This document shows, in pieces, positions 1-7,680 of a stretch of DNA of 64,000 nt. How positions within the stretch are numbered: position 1 is the first letter of the stretch; each line of letters opens with the position of its first letter. Source of the stretch: Holophagaceae bacterium. GTDB taxonomy: Bacteria; Acidobacteriota; Holophagae; Holophagales; Holophagaceae. The translations under genes were made by a program, and so were the position numbers. The notes beneath the pieces are model-generated. The model was not told the DNA's origin and ran no database searches. It worked only from the letters and a program-made list of their open reading frames with translations. The stretch lies in assembly GCA_021286765.1 (NCBI GenBank), contig JAJTBS010000001.1, forward strand, positions 62,001-126,000. The letters run 5' to 3'.

Positions 1-133
1 GGCGGAGCCGGGCTTGTTCTTTTTCCTTCGGCGAGGCTTTTCGCGAATCGCAGGCTCGCCCGCGCCACGGTTTTGCCTTTGCCGTACACTGAGCAGCGCG
101 GGGTGACCCGCGCCTTTCTTGACTGGGGCCGGC

Positions 134-415
134 ATGATCTTCAAGCGGAAGGTGGATGCGGATCCGGGGGAACGGGCCCTCTGGGGCGACCTCATGTCCC
201 TGGGCTTCGTGTTCCCCATCGCCATCACCCTGGGCTTCTTCCTGGGGCGCTGGATCGGGGGCTGGTTCGGACGGCCGGCGGCGGGGCAATGGGTCGGCCT
301 GGTCTGGGGCATCGCCACGGCCTTCTACGAGCTCTACAAAGTCAGCCAGCGCATGTCCCGGCGGGACGAGGCCGAGTTGAAGCGCCTCCAGAACGAGAAG
401 GATCCCGATGCCTGA
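134..415 (+). CDS. AtpZ/AtpI-type small membrane protein of ATP synthase operon
   Basis: A 93-residue protein with two predicted membrane helices (about residues 20-39 and 51-70) separated by a short Gly-rich turn, and a charged C-terminal tail. Size, topology and position immediately before a second AtpI-like gene and atpB match the AtpZ/AtpI family, which helps assemble the c-ring or handle Mg/Ca near F0. I chose ATG at 134; an in-frame TTG at 119 would add five residues but has no better ribosome site. Its end overlaps the next gene by 8 nt, so the two are probably translationally coupled. The 133 bases before it show no gene and no clear promoter. Family assignment rests on topology and context. 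Confidence 0.75.
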   Translation: MIFKRKVDADPGERALWGDLMSLGFVFPIAITLGFFLGRWIGGWFGRPAAGQWVGLVWGIATAFYELYKVSQRMSRRDEAELKRLQNEKDPDA

Positions 416-806
416 GCCTGGGGATGATGGTGAGGGCCACCTGAGGCGGGTGACGGGGGCCATGGTGATCCTGGGCCTGCTGGGCATCCCCCTCTGGGGC
501 TTCCTGCGCTCCTGGACCGCCGCCCTGGTCTTCGCCGTCGGCTCCCTGACCAGCCTGGCCTTCTGGGCCCTCCACCGGGTGCTGACGGCCCGGATGCTCA
601 CCCCATCGGTGCGCCGCCGGTGGCTCTACGGCTTCCTGTCCCTGGGCAAACTGGCATTGATCGCCCTGGTGCTGCGTGGGATGATGGGAAATTACCCGGC
701 GGAAGCCCTGCCGCTGGCCCTGGGAGTGCTCCTCTTCGTGGCCGGCATCCTTCTGGAGGCCTTGCGCCTGATGTTCCAGAAGCCTGAAGCCACGCCACCC
801 GAGTGA
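408..806 (+). CDS. AtpI-like ATP synthase assembly protein
   Basis: A 132-residue integral membrane protein with four predicted helices (about residues 15-33, 37-58, 72-91 and 99-119), the architecture of ATP synthase protein I. Proteins of this family are encoded just upstream of atpB and assist c-ring assembly; they are not part of the finished enzyme. The start ATG lies inside the end of the preceding gene (8-nt overlap), and the gene ends 12 nt before atpB. Sequence conservation in this family is low, so the call depends on topology and operon position. Confidence 0.75.
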   Translation: MPEPGDDGEGHLRRVTGAMVILGLLGIPLWGFLRSWTAALVFAVGSLTSLAFWALHRVLTARMLTPSVRRRWLYGFLSLGKLALIALVLRGMMGNYPAEALPLALGVLLFVAGILLEALRLMFQKPEATPPE

Positions 807-818
807 GGTCTGACCGAC

Positions 819-1550
819 ATGGAACACCACGCATCGTTGCTCGCCCAGTGGCTCACCCACGCGTTGGGCCTCGCCCAGCACCCCTGGCCCGGCTTCGCCC
901 ATGGCACCCCTCTGTCCGTGCTGGAACGGTACGACCACCTGCTGAACGCCGCCCTGGCCGCCCTGCTGGCCATGCTGATCACCGGGTTGGTGCGGAAGAA
1001 CCTGGCCCGCATTCCGGGGGGGCTGCAGCAGACCTTCGAGGGCGTCGTCGGCGGCCTGAAGGAAATGATCAACGACAACATCGCCCACCACGGCGAGAAG
1101 TACCTGCCCTTCATCGGGACCATGGCCCTGTTCGTCTTCTTCAACAACCTCTTCGGCCTGCTCCCCGGCCTCAGCCCCGGGACCAGCAACTGGAACGTCA
1201 CCTTGGGCGCGGCGCTGGTGGTGTTCGGTTACTACAACTTCCACGGCATGAGGGAGCAGGGCTTCGTGAAGTACTGGGCCCACTTCGCCGGCCCCATCTG
1301 GTGGCTGGCCCCCCTCATGTTCCCCCTGGAGATCCTGGGCCTGCTCAGCCGCATCCTCAGCCACTCCCTCCGTCTCTTCGGCAACATCGCCGGCGAGCAC
1401 GTGGTGGCGGGCATCTTCTTCGGCCTGATGCCCATCCTGCTGCCGGTGCCCATGATGTTCCTGGGCCTCTTCTTCGGTCTGATCCAGACCTTCGTGTTCA
1501 CGATGCTGGCCACGATCTATTTGAGCGGCGCCGTCTCCCACGAGCATTGA
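819..1550 (+). CDS. atpB: ATP synthase F0 subunit a
   Basis: Subunit a of F-type ATP synthase (243 aa) forms the two proton half-channels beside the c-ring. The diagnostic segment SHSLRLFGN carries the essential arginine (R185, equivalent to E. coli Arg210), followed by the helix GLIQTFVFTML near the C terminus with a conserved Gln (Q223). Five to six hydrophobic helices are visible. A GAGGT ribosome site lies about 9 nt before the ATG. The gene follows two AtpZ/AtpI-like genes and precedes atpE, the usual F0 order, but subunit b is not encoded next. Confidence 0.97.
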   Translation: MEHHASLLAQWLTHALGLAQHPWPGFAHGTPLSVLERYDHLLNAALAALLAMLITGLVRKNLARIPGGLQQTFEGVVGGLKEMINDNIAHHGEKYLPFIGTMALFVFFNNLFGLLPGLSPGTSNWNVTLGAALVVFGYYNFHGMREQGFVKYWAHFAGPIWWLAPLMFPLEILGLLSRILSHSLRLFGNIAGEHVVAGIFFGLMPILLPVPMMFLGLFFGLIQTFVFTMLATIYLSGAVSHEH

Positions 1551-1642
1551 GCCTCCAGACATCGCCGCACGATTTCTGTTCGAATCGCATTCAACCGCCT
1601 GCGGGATTCCGAACCCTCCAGGCAACACCAAGGAGCACCACC

Positions 1643-1939
1643 ATGAAGAAGTTCCTCACCACCGCCTTCCTCTTCACCCTGGCCGCCGTCGCCTTCGCAC
1701 AGGTCCCCGGCGCCCCCCAGAAGAGCCTCTTCGAAGGCCAGTTCGTGGCCCACCTCTCCCTCGCCATCGCCGCCGCCGGCTGCGGTCTGGGCCAGGGCAA
1801 GGCCGTGGTCGCTGCCTGCGAGGGCGTGGCCCGCAACCCCCAGGCCGCCGGTGCCATCCGCACGACCATGATCATCGGCCTGGCCCTCATCGAGGCCCTC
1901 GTGATCTACGTGCTCGTGGCCGCCTTCGCCATCAAGTAG
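1643..1939 (+). CDS. atpE: ATP synthase F0 subunit c with N-terminal signal-like segment
   Basis: The c subunit (98 aa) forms the rotor ring. The first 20 residues, MKKFLTTAFL to about FAQ20, look like a signal peptide and precede the two-helix hairpin. Helix 1 is about residues 33-58, the polar loop is ARNPQ (R64), and helix 2 is about 70-95 with the ion-carrying Glu84 in GLALIEALVIY. The residues after Glu are Ala-Leu, not the Ser/Thr of sodium-type rings, so a proton ring is likely although the helix-1 Gln of the GQG motif is present. ATG at 1643 has AAGGAG about 8 nt upstream. A terminator follows. Confidence 0.95.
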   Translation: MKKFLTTAFLFTLAAVAFAQVPGAPQKSLFEGQFVAHLSLAIAAAGCGLGQGKAVVAACEGVARNPQAAGAIRTTMIIGLALIEALVIYVLVAAFAIK

Positions 1940-1956
1940 GCGTTCCTTGTTCCGAG

Positions 1957-1986
1957 CGGGGCGTCCATGACTGGGCGCCCCGTTTT
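1957..1986 (+). terminator. Intrinsic terminator after atpE
   Basis: CGGGGCG (1957-1963) can pair with CGCCCCG (1976-1982) across a 12-nt loop, followed by TTTT (1983-1986). It lies 18 nt after the atpE stop and separates the F0 genes from the next operon. Confidence 0.75.
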
Positions 1987-2027
1987 CATTGAGATCCCCT
2001 GAAAGACCGATGTAGGTCCCAACTGCC

Positions 2028-3197
2028 ATGACTCCCCACGCCCTGTTCCCCATGCCGCCCGAAGTCACCCAGGTGATCCTGGGCGGTGGTTCGCCCATCG
2101 ACCTGGATTCCCTGCGGATCCACTCACCTGGAGAGGCCCGGAACTTCGCGCTGAACTACGGCTACGACATGGATGTTCCCGTCCAGCGGGCCGCCGTGAT
2201 GCGGGTCTACGAGGACGCCGTGGACTTCCTGGAGGCCGTGGTGCTCGAGGGGACCAGCCTCCACGTCCCCCTGGAGGTGCGGGATCTGCAGGACCCGCTG
2301 GATCTGCTGGTCTGGGCCTCGGACCGGCCCCGGAACATCCGCGGACGCTGGTCCTGCGCCATCCTCCGCGTGATGCACACCCTCTTCCACGTGGACCACA
2401 ACGTGAACCTCCGCTTCCTGCCCGAGATCCAGCGCCAGGTCTTCAGCCGCTACGACCAGTACCTGGTCTGCGAGGAAGGCCGCTGGTTCCTGCGGGGAGC
2501 CTACGAGGTGCCCCTGGTGGCCATGGAGCGCAAGGAGAACAAGGATCGCGTCTCCATGCTCCTGAAGATGCTCCACAAGCCCGAGAACGTGGCCGAGACC
2601 ATCTACGACCAGATCGGCATCCGGCTGGTGGCCGAGGATCAGCTGGGCGTGCTCATGGTCATCCGCTTCCTCCTGGACCACCATGTGCTCATGCCGACCC
2701 ACATCAAGCCCAGCCGGAGCCGGAATCTGATGATCGACATGGAGGCACTGGCTGCCTGGAGCGAAGCGACCCCGCCCTTCTTCCGGATCCAGGACCTGGG
2801 GCCCGAGGAACGGCAGGCCCTGAGCCGGACCCTGGCCATCAAGGGCCCGGGAAAGGAGCAGAACCCCTTTTCCAGCAAGGATTACTCGGCCATCCAGTTT
2901 ACCGCGCGGACGCTGGTTCGGCTCCCCAGCCCGGCCACCCGGGCCCTGGAGACCCTCCAGGAGCGCCTCCAGACCATGGGTGACACCGAACTCTCGGACC
3001 TCGTCCGCATTCCGGAGTTGATCCAGGATCAGGAGGAGTTTACTTTCTTCTTCGCACATGAAGTCCAAGTGATGGAACAATCGGGGTTTCAAAGCTCGCG
3101 TTCCGGTCCCGCATCCCATTCCGAATACAAACAGCGCCAGCGGGACGCCGCGCGGCGGAGAGTCCTTCAGGGAATCCTTCAGGAGGCACCATGCTGA
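2028..3197 (+). CDS. TIGR04552-like protein with Rel/SpoT-like synthetase features
   Basis: A soluble 389-residue protein of uncertain function. Its middle reads like a divergent RelA/SpoT nucleotidyltransferase: a basic segment KENKDRVSMLLKMLHKPENV (about residues 165-185), then a GIRLVAED strand, and later SKDYSAIQFTAR, where Rel enzymes have the YRSLH-type strand. From memory this pattern matches a conserved family (TIGR04552) known in myxobacteria; I could not verify that. The N terminus and the basic C-terminal tail have no recognised domain. The stop overlaps the following STAS gene by 7 nt, implying coupling to the partner-switch genes. (p)ppGpp synthesis is not demonstrated. Confidence 0.6.
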   Translation: MTPHALFPMPPEVTQVILGGGSPIDLDSLRIHSPGEARNFALNYGYDMDVPVQRAAVMRVYEDAVDFLEAVVLEGTSLHVPLEVRDLQDPLDLLVWASDRPRNIRGRWSCAILRVMHTLFHVDHNVNLRFLPEIQRQVFSRYDQYLVCEEGRWFLRGAYEVPLVAMERKENKDRVSMLLKMLHKPENVAETIYDQIGIRLVAEDQLGVLMVIRFLLDHHVLMPTHIKPSRSRNLMIDMEALAAWSEATPPFFRIQDLGPEERQALSRTLAIKGPGKEQNPFSSKDYSAIQFTARTLVRLPSPATRALETLQERLQTMGDTELSDLVRIPELIQDQEEFTFFFAHEVQVMEQSGFQSSRSGPASHSEYKQRQRDAARRRVLQGILQEAPC

Positions 3198-3529
3198 ACA
3201 TCCAGACCCGCCAAGAAGGCACCGCTTCCGTGGTGTCGATCCAGGGTAAGGTCAATTTCGAGGTGACCGCCCAGCTGCGGGATGTGATCCGTGAGACGGT
3301 GGCCACGGCCCAGCCGAAGCTCCTCGCGATCAACCTCGAAGGCGTCAGCTTCATCGATTCCTCGGGCCTGGGGCTCCTGGTCGCCGCCCGCAACAGCGTG
3401 GACAAGTCCGGTGGCAAGCTGCACCTGTGCTGCCTCCCTGCGCCGGTGAAGAAGACCTTCGACCAGACCAACCTCACCAACTACTTCTCCATCTTCGCCA
3501 CGGAGCAGGACGCTCTGCGCGGCGCCTGA
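3191..3529 (+). CDS. STAS-domain anti-sigma factor antagonist
   Basis: A 112-residue single STAS domain of the SpoIIAA/RsbV type. The motif FIDSSGLG places the phosphorylatable serine at residue 58, as in SpoIIAA. Such antagonists, when dephosphorylated by an RsbU-type phosphatase, capture an anti-sigma kinase and release its partner. It is sandwiched between a Rel-like gene (7-nt overlap) and a response-regulator/PP2C phosphatase 18 nt downstream, which is the likely activating phosphatase. No RsbW-type kinase is encoded nearby, so the partner must be elsewhere. Confidence 0.92.
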   Translation: MLNIQTRQEGTASVVSIQGKVNFEVTAQLRDVIRETVATAQPKLLAINLEGVSFIDSSGLGLLVAARNSVDKSGGKLHLCCLPAPVKKTFDQTNLTNYFSIFATEQDALRGA

Positions 3530-3547
3530 TCCCGGGCGCCCCTCCGC

Positions 3548-4714
3548 ATGGCCAAGGGCGCCGTTCTGGTTGTGGATGATGAAGCACCCATCCGGGACAT
3601 CCTCAGCTTCTACCTCAAGCGGGCGGGCTACCAGGTCCTGACCGCCGCCAACGGTCTGGAGGCCCTTGATGAGATGGGCCGCTCCCGGCCCGACCTCATC
3701 ATCTCGGATCTCCGCATGCCGGAGATGCCTGGCGATGAGCTGTGCAAGCGCGTCAAGAGCGATCCGGCCACCCGCGACATCTACTTCATCATCCTGTCCG
3801 CCCTGGACGGTACGGCCTCGCGCATCGGCGGGCTGGCCCTGGGCGCGGACGACATGATTCCCAAGCCCTTTCATGCCCAGGAGGTGCTGGCCAAGGTGGA
3901 CTCCACCTTCCGCCTCATCGAGATGCAGAAGGAGATCAAGCGGCAGAACAAGGAGCTCACGACCTTCCAGCAGAAGGTGCAGGAGGAGATGGAGCTGGCG
4001 GCTGCCCTCCAGATGGGGCTGCTGCCCAAGCTGCCAGGCGAGGCGCCGGGCTCCCGGTACACGCACCGGTACCTTCCGGCCGCGGGCATCGGCGGGGACA
4101 TCTACGCGATCCTCCCCCTGCCGGACGGTTGCACCGCCATGATGATCGCGGACGTGAGCGGCCACGGCGTCACGGCCGCTCTCATTTCCGCCATGGTGAA
4201 GACCTCCTTCGAGAACCAGGTGAGGTTGGGCGGCGAGCCGCTGGCCTGGGCCCAGGGCATGAACGAGGACCTCTGCCGCTCCACCCTGGCCGAGCAGTTC
4301 GCCACGGCCTGGCTGGGGCGCCTGGATCCTGTCTCCAACCGCCTGCGCTACGTGGTGGCGGGACACTGCGCGCCCCTGCGGATCGTGGGCGGGGCCAAGG
4401 GCGGGCTGCAGCGCTCCGAAGTGCTGCGGGGCAAGGGCTTCATGCTGGGCCTGGACGAGCAGCTGCCCTTCATGGAGCACGATGCCGAGTGCCTTCCCGA
4501 GGATCGCCTGGTGCTCTACACCGATGGCTTGGTGGAGGTGGAGCGCGAGGATCGCACCATGCTCGAGGAGGCCGGTCTTCGCCGCATCTGCGCGGAGCTG
4601 CCCGTGGGCGCGGAGGCGGCAGCCGACGCCGTCATCGCCCAGGCCCGCACCTTCAACCACCCGGCGCCCTTCCTGGACGACGTGACCTTGGTGATCCTCG
4701 ACCGCAAGGCCTAG
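3548..4714 (+). CDS. Response regulator with PP2C (RsbU-type) phosphatase domain
   Basis: A 388-residue fusion. Residues 1-120 form a receiver domain with acidic pocket D10/D11, phosphoacceptor D54 (ISDLRMPEM) and conserved K106 (PKPF). A coiled linker (about 122-155) leads to a SpoIIE/PP2C phosphatase with metal-binding aspartates D184 (GGDIY), D202 (ADVSGHG) and a terminal DD pair near 377-378. Phosphorylation of the receiver by an unseen histidine kinase would gate dephosphorylation of a STAS antagonist, most likely the adjacent gene product. Its TAG stop overlaps the stop of the convergent hldD gene in the shared CTAG. Confidence 0.93.
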   Translation: MAKGAVLVVDDEAPIRDILSFYLKRAGYQVLTAANGLEALDEMGRSRPDLIISDLRMPEMPGDELCKRVKSDPATRDIYFIILSALDGTASRIGGLALGADDMIPKPFHAQEVLAKVDSTFRLIEMQKEIKRQNKELTTFQQKVQEEMELAAALQMGLLPKLPGEAPGSRYTHRYLPAAGIGGDIYAILPLPDGCTAMMIADVSGHGVTAALISAMVKTSFENQVRLGGEPLAWAQGMNEDLCRSTLAEQFATAWLGRLDPVSNRLRYVVAGHCAPLRIVGGAKGGLQRSEVLRGKGFMLGLDEQLPFMEHDAECLPEDRLVLYTDGLVEVEREDRTMLEEAGLRRICAELPVGAEAAADAVIAQARTFNHPAPFLDDVTLVILDRKA

Positions 4715-5646
4715 ATTTCAGCCAGGGTCGCGGCGATGCCGGCTTCCATCTCGGTGAAGGGGGCGGCATAGCCCGCGGCGCGCAGGCTGCGCACGTCGGC
4801 CTGGGTGAAGCTCTGGTACTTGCCCCGCAGCTCGTCGGGGAAGGGGATGTAGTCGATGCGTCCCTGGCCGAGGTGGGCGATGAGGGTCTTGGCGATGTCA
4901 TTGAAGCTGCGGGCGCGGCCCGTGCCGGCGTTCACGATGGCCTTCACCATGCCCGACCCGCCGAAGTGGAGGTTGATGGCCACGATGTCGCCCACGAAGA
5001 CGAAGTCACGCTGCTGCTCGCCATCGCCGAAGCCGTCGGTGCCCCGGAACAGGCGGCAGGCGCCGGTCTCCTTCAACTGGCGCAGCAGCTGGTGCAGCAC
5101 TGACATCATGCGGCCCTTGTGGTGCTCCCGGGGGCCGAAGACGTTGAAGTAGCGGAGGCCCACCACGGGGCTCTGGATGGCGGGCATGAGGCTGCGCACA
5201 TGCTGATCGAAGGCCAGCTTGGAATAGCCGTAGACGTTCAGGGGCCCCTCATTCTTCGCCACCGGCTCGAAGTCCGCGCTGGCCCCATAGGTGGCCGCGC
5301 TGCTGGCGTAGACCAGGGGTGTCTTGCGGGCCAGGCACCAGTGGAGCAGGGCTTTCGAGTCCCCGTAGTTATTCTCCATCATGTAGCGGCCGTCGGACTC
5401 CATGGTGTCGGAGCAGGCGCCATTGTGGAACACGGCCTCGGGCTGGAGGTCCAGCGTGCCAGCGTCCAGGCGGGCCCTGAACTCCCGCTTGTCCATGTAG
5501 TCGGCCAGGGTCAGGTCCGCCAGGTTCCGCGCCTTCTCGGCCCGGGCGAGGTTGTCCACCACGAGGATGTCCGTGTGGCCGCGCCGGTTCAGCTCCCGCA
5601 CCAGGTTGCTGCCCACGAATCCCGCGCCGCCCGTGACGATGAACAT
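4711..5646 (-). CDS. hldD: ADP-L-glycero-D-manno-heptose 6-epimerase
   Basis: HldD/RfaD (311 aa; the E. coli enzyme is 310) converts ADP-D-glycero- to ADP-L-glycero-manno-heptose for LPS inner core. It is a short-chain extended dehydrogenase with NADP-binding TGGAGFVG (5-12), the catalytic pair Y139/K143 (YGYSK), and the family motifs YFNVFGPREHHKGRM and QQRDFVFV. AAGGAG lies 8 nt before the ATG. It is the last gene of a five-gene minus-strand envelope operon that also holds a heptosyltransferase, the user of its product. Confidence 0.96.
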   Translation of the reverse strand: MFIVTGGAGFVGSNLVRELNRRGHTDILVVDNLARAEKARNLADLTLADYMDKREFRARLDAGTLDLQPEAVFHNGACSDTMESDGRYMMENNYGDSKALLHWCLARKTPLVYASSAATYGASADFEPVAKNEGPLNVYGYSKLAFDQHVRSLMPAIQSPVVGLRYFNVFGPREHHKGRMMSVLHQLLRQLKETGACRLFRGTDGFGDGEQQRDFVFVGDIVAINLHFGGSGMVKAIVNAGTGRARSFNDIAKTLIAHLGQGRIDYIPFPDELRGKYQSFTQADVRSLRAAGYAAPFTEMEAGIAATLAEI

Positions 5647-5674
5647 GTCCGACTCCTTCGATCCAGGATAGCGG

Positions 5675-6625
5675 TTATCCGATGGTGTCTTCCGCCTCGA
5701 TGGGGGCCAGGCGGCGCAGCAGCCTCGGCCCCAGCTCGGTCACGAGGGTGGCAGCGAGGATGAGCAGGCCACCCATGAGCTGGGCCGGGCTCAGGTGTTC
5801 GCGGATGCCCGGCACCAGGCCGCTGACGGCGATGGCGGCGGTCCAGACCGGCTCCGTGGACAGAAGGATGCCGCTCTCGGTGGCCCCCAGCCGGGCCTGC
5901 ATGGCGCTCTGGACGTAGAATGCGAGGCTCGTGGCGAGGATCCCCATGAAGGCCAGGGATACCCAGGTCCCAGGCCGGGCGAGGGCCGCTCCGGCGCCCT
6001 GGAACCCGAAGGGGGCCGGAAGCACGAGGGTGACACCCAGGGACACCGCGCCGGTCACAGCCACCTGCACGAAGGCCAGGACCCAGCCGGAGGAGCGGCG
6101 CGAGAAATGCGAGGTCATCACGATGTGGAAGCCGCAGAGCACCGCGGCCAGCAGGGTCTCTGAGTCCCCGCGGTTCCAGCCGCCCCAGGCCTGGCCCGGC
6201 TCCCGAACCAGGAGCGCCAGCCCCACGAGGGCCACCAGGGCCCCGAAGCCGTGGGAGGGCCGCAGGCGGTCGCCGATCAGCAGCGCCACCATGGGCGTGA
6301 AGATCACGTAGAGCCCGGTGATGAACCCGGATTTCGAGGTGGTGGTGAAGCGCAGGCCGTCGGTCTGGAGCCAGAAGAGGGTGACCAGGACCAGGCCCAG
6401 CCAGAGGCCGTCCAGGACCTCGCGCCGGCGGAGGGGCACCTTGAGGAGGACCAGCATCGCGCCGAGGCCGAGGGTGCCGATGGCGAAGCGCAGGGCCAGG
6501 ATGGCGCCTACCGACAACCCAGCCTGAAGGCAGTATTTCGTGGCGGGGAAGCCGCCGCCCCACACCGCTGCGATGGCGGCCATGGAGAACACGGCGATCA
6601 AATGGGAAGCGCGGGACTGCGGCAT
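5675..6625 (-). CDS. EamA/DMT-family transporter
   Basis: About 316 residues with ten predicted membrane helices arranged as two EamA repeats; each repeat ends in a glycine-rich helix, and the second contains AFYVQSAMQARLGATESGILLSTEPV, the typical EamA signature region. These proteins export metabolites or act as drug/metabolite transporters; the substrate cannot be read here. The start is uncertain: ATG at 6625, or GTG at 6631 adding two residues. It sits 28 nt before hldD and 66 nt after the DUF1573 gene in the envelope operon. Confidence 0.88.
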   Translation of the reverse strand: MPQSRASHLIAVFSMAAIAAVWGGGFPATKYCLQAGLSVGAILALRFAIGTLGLGAMLVLLKVPLRRREVLDGLWLGLVLVTLFWLQTDGLRFTTTSKSGFITGLYVIFTPMVALLIGDRLRPSHGFGALVALVGLALLVREPGQAWGGWNRGDSETLLAAVLCGFHIVMTSHFSRRSSGWVLAFVQVAVTGAVSLGVTLVLPAPFGFQGAGAALARPGTWVSLAFMGILATSLAFYVQSAMQARLGATESGILLSTEPVWTAAIAVSGLVPGIREHLSPAQLMGGLLILAATLVTELGPRLLRRLAPIEAEDTIG

Positions 6626-6691
6626 CCTCACAGGCTATCGCCGGGAGCGGACCCCTCCGAGCGGAACTTTGACCGGACCGGCCATCCGCCC

Positions 6692-7654
6692 CTATTTCAG
6701 CAGGGCCACCACGCGGATCGTCAACTCTGGCTGGTCGGGATCATCGGTGGTCAGGGCCAGGACCTCGCTGTACCGGCCGGCTTTCGCCGTGGCCGGGAAG
6801 ACCACGGTCAAGTCCTGGCTGGCCCCCTTCTGATCCAGTCCCTCGACCCGCATGCCCTGGAAGGAGGGCCGGGTCCCCGTGACGCGGAAGGGGCGGCCGT
6901 CAGCCTGCTTGAGGGTCAGCTTCTGGCGGAGTTCCTTGCCCGCCGCGTCCTGGAAGACGAGTTCCACCGGACTGGCCTGGATCGAGGGCTTGAGGTCCCA
7001 CTGAATGTTCAGGGGCAGCTGGTTCATCCGGGGATTGGTGAACCGGACCGTGGCCTGCTCCACGCCGCGGTAGTGGCCCGCGGGAACCTTGCGGCCATCG
7101 AAAGCGACCTCGAGCAGGATGTCCTTGCCTTCGGGGCGGAAGGCGAAGGTGAGGAAGGGCGCGCCCGGGGCCTTCACCTCCACGATCTGGACGGGCTCAC
7201 CGTTGCCGCTGGCGTAGCGGACCTGGCTGCGGCTGGTGGTGGACTTGGGGGCCTGATGAAAGTAGACGGATTCCACCGAGGGCATGATCTCCTGCACGAC
7301 CTCAGCCTCCAGGGTCAGGCTCAGGGTCGGCGTCTTCGGATCGTTGCAGACCACCTCGATGGACTTGCGCACGCCGCCCTTGAGGCCCTTGGGATCGAAC
7401 ATGGCTTCGATCTCTGTGGATTCCCCAGGGGCGATGGACCACTTGCCGAGCATCGTGTAGGTGCACCCGCAGCTGGGCCGGACCTGGGTGATGCTGAGGT
7501 AGGCGTTGCCCGTGTTCGTCACCTTGTACTTGGCGGCCACTTTCTTGTCTGGCGTGATGCGGCCGAAGTCATGGTGGGTCCTGTCGAAGCTGATGACTGG
7601 GGCCTGGGCCATCAGGGTGGCGGCGGCGCAGGCGAGGAGGAGACGGCGGAACAT
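6692..7654 (-). CDS. Exported DUF1573-domain protein
   Basis: A 320-residue protein with a signal peptide (about residues 1-18, ending MAQA) and an N-terminal DUF1573 domain marked by HDFGRI, the NTGN strand and PSCGCTY (about residues 59-65). The remainder is beta-rich and contains a second repeat-like Ig region ending TTDDPDQPELTIRVVA, which resembles the DUF1573 exit strand. DUF1573 domains are Ig-like, HYDIN/ASPM-related modules on exported proteins; no enzymatic role is visible. GAGGT precedes the ATG. It lies within the LPS operon, so an envelope-structural or assembly role is a reasonable inference only. Confidence 0.85.
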   Translation of the reverse strand: MFRRLLLACAAATLMAQAPVISFDRTHHDFGRITPDKKVAAKYKVTNTGNAYLSITQVRPSCGCTYTMLGKWSIAPGESTEIEAMFDPKGLKGGVRKSIEVVCNDPKTPTLSLTLEAEVVQEIMPSVESVYFHQAPKSTTSRSQVRYASGNGEPVQIVEVKAPGAPFLTFAFRPEGKDILLEVAFDGRKVPAGHYRGVEQATVRFTNPRMNQLPLNIQWDLKPSIQASPVELVFQDAAGKELRQKLTLKQADGRPFRVTGTRPSFQGMRVEGLDQKGASQDLTVVFPATAKAGRYSEVLALTTDDPDQPELTIRVVALLK

Positions 7655-7680
7655 GCGGAACCTCGGGGGAGAATTGAATT

